Source: CAVSVP01 sp963731125 (lineage in GTDB: Bacteria; Pseudomonadota; Gammaproteobacteria; Competibacterales; Competibacteraceae). Taken from it: a stretch of 64,000 nt of DNA. Location of the stretch: positions 62,001-126,000 of the forward strand of contig CAVSVP010000029.1 of the NCBI GenBank assembly GCA_963731125.1. Direction: 5' to 3'. Below the pieces are notes generated by a model. It saw nothing but the letters and a program-made list of their open reading frames with translations. It ran no database searches and was not told the DNA's origin. This document shows positions 62,383 to 64,000 of the stretch, in pieces. Within the stretch, counting starts at the first letter, position 1. Each line of letters opens with the position of its first letter. Made by a program: the position numbers and the translations under genes.

Positions 62383-63644
62383 GGAAAAACCCATTTTTTC
62401 GCAACATCAATCTCGCAACCTAGATCTGCATATACCCGACTGATTCTTTGAAGATACTTTTCACAAGAGTACTGTTCTTCGACCAGGTTTCTAGCTGCTT
62501 TTCCCATCTTTCTTATTTTTTCGTCTGATAGTTCTTCCATGCTAAGAAGAGCATTCCCTAAATCTTCCAGAGAACCACTTTCGAATAGAACCCCTACCTG
62601 AGTAACCTGTATCAATTCTGGTATTCCTCCTATGTTCGCTCCAATAACAGGTTTTCCTAGGGCAAAGGACTCAAGAATACTAATGGGTGCATTCTCGTAC
62701 CATTCGGAGGGCAAAACGGTTGCTCGGGAAGATCTGATCTCGTTTCTTAATCTCTCACCGGAAAGATGTCCCAGAAATATCACCTGCGCATTCAGCTTCT
62801 TGCTTTCTGCTTCCAGCAGTTCACGTTGCGGACCATCTCCAGCAAATCGAAGTTCGATACCCGCTCGACTTGCTGCGCGAATTAATGTCAACAATCCTTT
62901 TTCCGCGGACAGCCTGCCGAAATAGAGAAAATGGTGACCAGGAGTGAAGTCCGGTTCGTAGCCCTCTAAATCAATGCAATTAGGTACATGGACAAAATTT
63001 TGCCGATCCCATCCCCATTCACAAAGTATGTCGATGTAGAAACGACACGGACTAATGAATCGCGAAACGTTTTTCGTATACGACCCCAACCACTTATTTA
63101 CCGACGATTCCATCATAATGAGTGCACTTAAGGGAAGTGACCCTTTGACGCACCTATTTCTAACGATGTTCAGCAGATTCCCACCCTTGCATGCATCACA
63201 GATGCCAATGTGTTCGTTGTACATATGATATGCAGGGCAGGCAATCTTTAAGTCATGCAACGTCATTACTGTAGGGATGTCTCTGCTCTTAAGGATTGTT
63301 AATATGGAGGGCGAAAGATGATGGTAGATACTGTGGCAGTGGGCGATATCCACTTTGATGGTGTCTAGCAATTCGCTCAATTTTCTTTGGGCTTCTAAGG
63401 AATAAACGATCTTAGGTATCCGCCGAAGTTTCTCCACAACGTTGTAATCATGGCCGAATTCAATCTCTTCTACGAAAAATTTCGACCAAGCACTTGAACG
63501 GTTCTCAGGATGATGCATAGCGAACGGTACTACTTGCCAGCCGAGCCGCTGAAAGATCTCGTTATGGTTGAAGAAAACGACTTCCGAACCATCACGCGAA
63601 TAGTAATAACTGTTAATTGACAATAATGCGCTCACACGTACCAC
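62379..63644 (-). CDS. Family 4 glycosyltransferase
   Basis: 421 residues from a GTG start with GGAG close upstream. The N-terminal half has VDIAHCHSIYHHLSPSILTI; the C-terminal GT-B domain has FLYFGRLSAEKGLLTLIRAA and the donor-site ENAPISILESFALGKPVIGA near residue 330. A Cys-containing loop (GICDACKGG) is typical of some members. It transfers a sugar from a nucleotide donor; the acceptor is unknown. It follows the epimerase gene and overlaps the radical SAM gene. Confidence 0.93.
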   Translation of the reverse strand: MVRVSALLSINSYYYSRDGSEVVFFNHNEIFQRLGWQVVPFAMHHPENRSSAWSKFFVEEIEFGHDYNVVEKLRRIPKIVYSLEAQRKLSELLDTIKVDIAHCHSIYHHLSPSILTILKSRDIPTVMTLHDLKIACPAYHMYNEHIGICDACKGGNLLNIVRNRCVKGSLPLSALIMMESSVNKWLGSYTKNVSRFISPCRFYIDILCEWGWDRQNFVHVPNCIDLEGYEPDFTPGHHFLYFGRLSAEKGLLTLIRAASRAGIELRFAGDGPQRELLEAESKKLNAQVIFLGHLSGERLRNEIRSSRATVLPSEWYENAPISILESFALGKPVIGANIGGIPELIQVTQVGVLFESGSLEDLGNALLSMEELSDEKIRKMGKAARNLVEEQYSCEKYLQRISRVYADLGCEIDVAKKWVFP

Positions 63645-63676
63645 CGCTCCTAATCAGCAAAAATTTACTCGACACT

Positions 63677-64000
63677 TCATGGCAAGTTCATTAGTAGTCG
63701 TTTTACGATTCGCTCGCCAACCCCCACGTATCCATAGATCTCGGGCCAATTACCTGCCTCCATATCAATCAAAGATCGTATAAGAAAGTAGATTCGGTCA
63801 GGGTCGAATCCGGAGATCCTGTTTGCGCCATGCTTAATCGTAAGGTGGCGTTCGGTATTTTCACGGAGAGTGACGCAAGGAGTTCCAAGGATGTAAGCTT
63901 CTTCCTGAACGCAACCGCTATCAGTTATTACTAACTTTGCAAACTTCTGGTATCCAAGAGAATCAAATACGCGTTGAGGCTCCAATAGCAAAATCTTTTT
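63677..64000 (-). CDS. UDP-GlcNAc 2-epimerase-like (WecB), C-terminal part
   Basis: The last 107 codons are visible; the frame runs off the right edge. VITDSGCVQEEAYILGTPCV and LRENTERHLTIKHGANRISG match the WecB/MnaA active-site region, with a Cys in place of the usual second Gly of TDSGG. The enzyme type makes UDP-ManNAc or a related sugar for surface glycans. It precedes the glycosyltransferase by 32 bases. Confidence 0.85.
   Translation of the reverse strand, partial: KKILLLEPQRVFDSLGYQKFAKLVITDSGCVQEEAYILGTPCVTLRENTERHLTIKHGANRISGFDPDRIYFLIRSLIDMEAGNWPEIYGYVGVGERIVKRLLMNLP

Overview
The window is chromosomal DNA of a gammaproteobacterium. The evidence is the S10/spc ribosomal operon, a leuC-leuD-leuB-asd-fimV group, a six-gene Na+-translocating NADH:quinone reductase operon with apbE, and phoB-phoR with sixA and ppx. 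No marker fixes the genus. Mid-range base composition and overall gene content would suit a Chromatiales-like lineage, but that is inference.

Layout. (1) 1-12714, minus strand: rpsL-rpsG-fusA-tuf and then the S10 and spc ribosomal genes down to a truncated rpsE. truA lies directly upstream of rpsL, where rpoB-rpoC is usual, and a good sigma70-type promoter lies between them. A strong intrinsic-terminator signal sits inside the S10 operon between rpsC and rplP, and tuf is much richer in G+C than its neighbours. (2) 13.9-19.7 kb: a long sodium:solute symporter with a small membrane protein and a TPR protein, two small minus-strand proteins (one of only 56 residues), and a cNMP/CBS/DUF294 protein. 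(3) 19.7-28 kb: leuC-leuD-leuB-asd-fimV, with a divergent LysR regulator and a palindromic operator candidate. (4) 28.4-32 kb: metK, ahcY and metF, the activated-methyl cycle. (5) 32-37 kb: a fused CoaD-CoaE protein, YbaK, a Tat-exported MepK-like peptidase, an ABC-2 exporter and a CBS protein. (6) 37-44.3 kb: nqrABCDEF-apbE. (7) 44.7-48 kb: a CitE-like CoA lyase, trxB, a TlpA-type thioredoxin and a small secreted protein. (8) 48.3-57.2 kb: phoB-phoR behind a Pho box, a frameshifted IS110-family element, sixA, ppx, a saccharopine-dehydrogenase-like protein, an App1-type phosphatase and a peptidoglycan-binding protein. (9) 57.2-60.4 kb: pdxH, then nested mobile DNA: a fossil transposase, two MITE-like inverted-repeat elements, a complete IS with 19-bp ends and a 5-bp target duplication but a nonsense-mutated transposase, and an IS200-type element. 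(10) 60.4-64 kb: four tightly packed minus-strand genes (WecB-like epimerase, family 4 glycosyltransferase, radical SAM protein, SDR) that look like the end of a surface-glycan locus running off the window.

Most of the window is housekeeping DNA. The parts that ordinary annotation would miss are the mid-S10 terminator, the tuf composition island, the CoaD-CoaE fusion, the IS110 upstream RNA-like region, the three-gene symporter unit, the 57.9-60.4 kb nest of mobile DNA and the radical SAM/glycosyltransferase cluster. I saw no CRISPR array, tRNA, rRNA or prophage.
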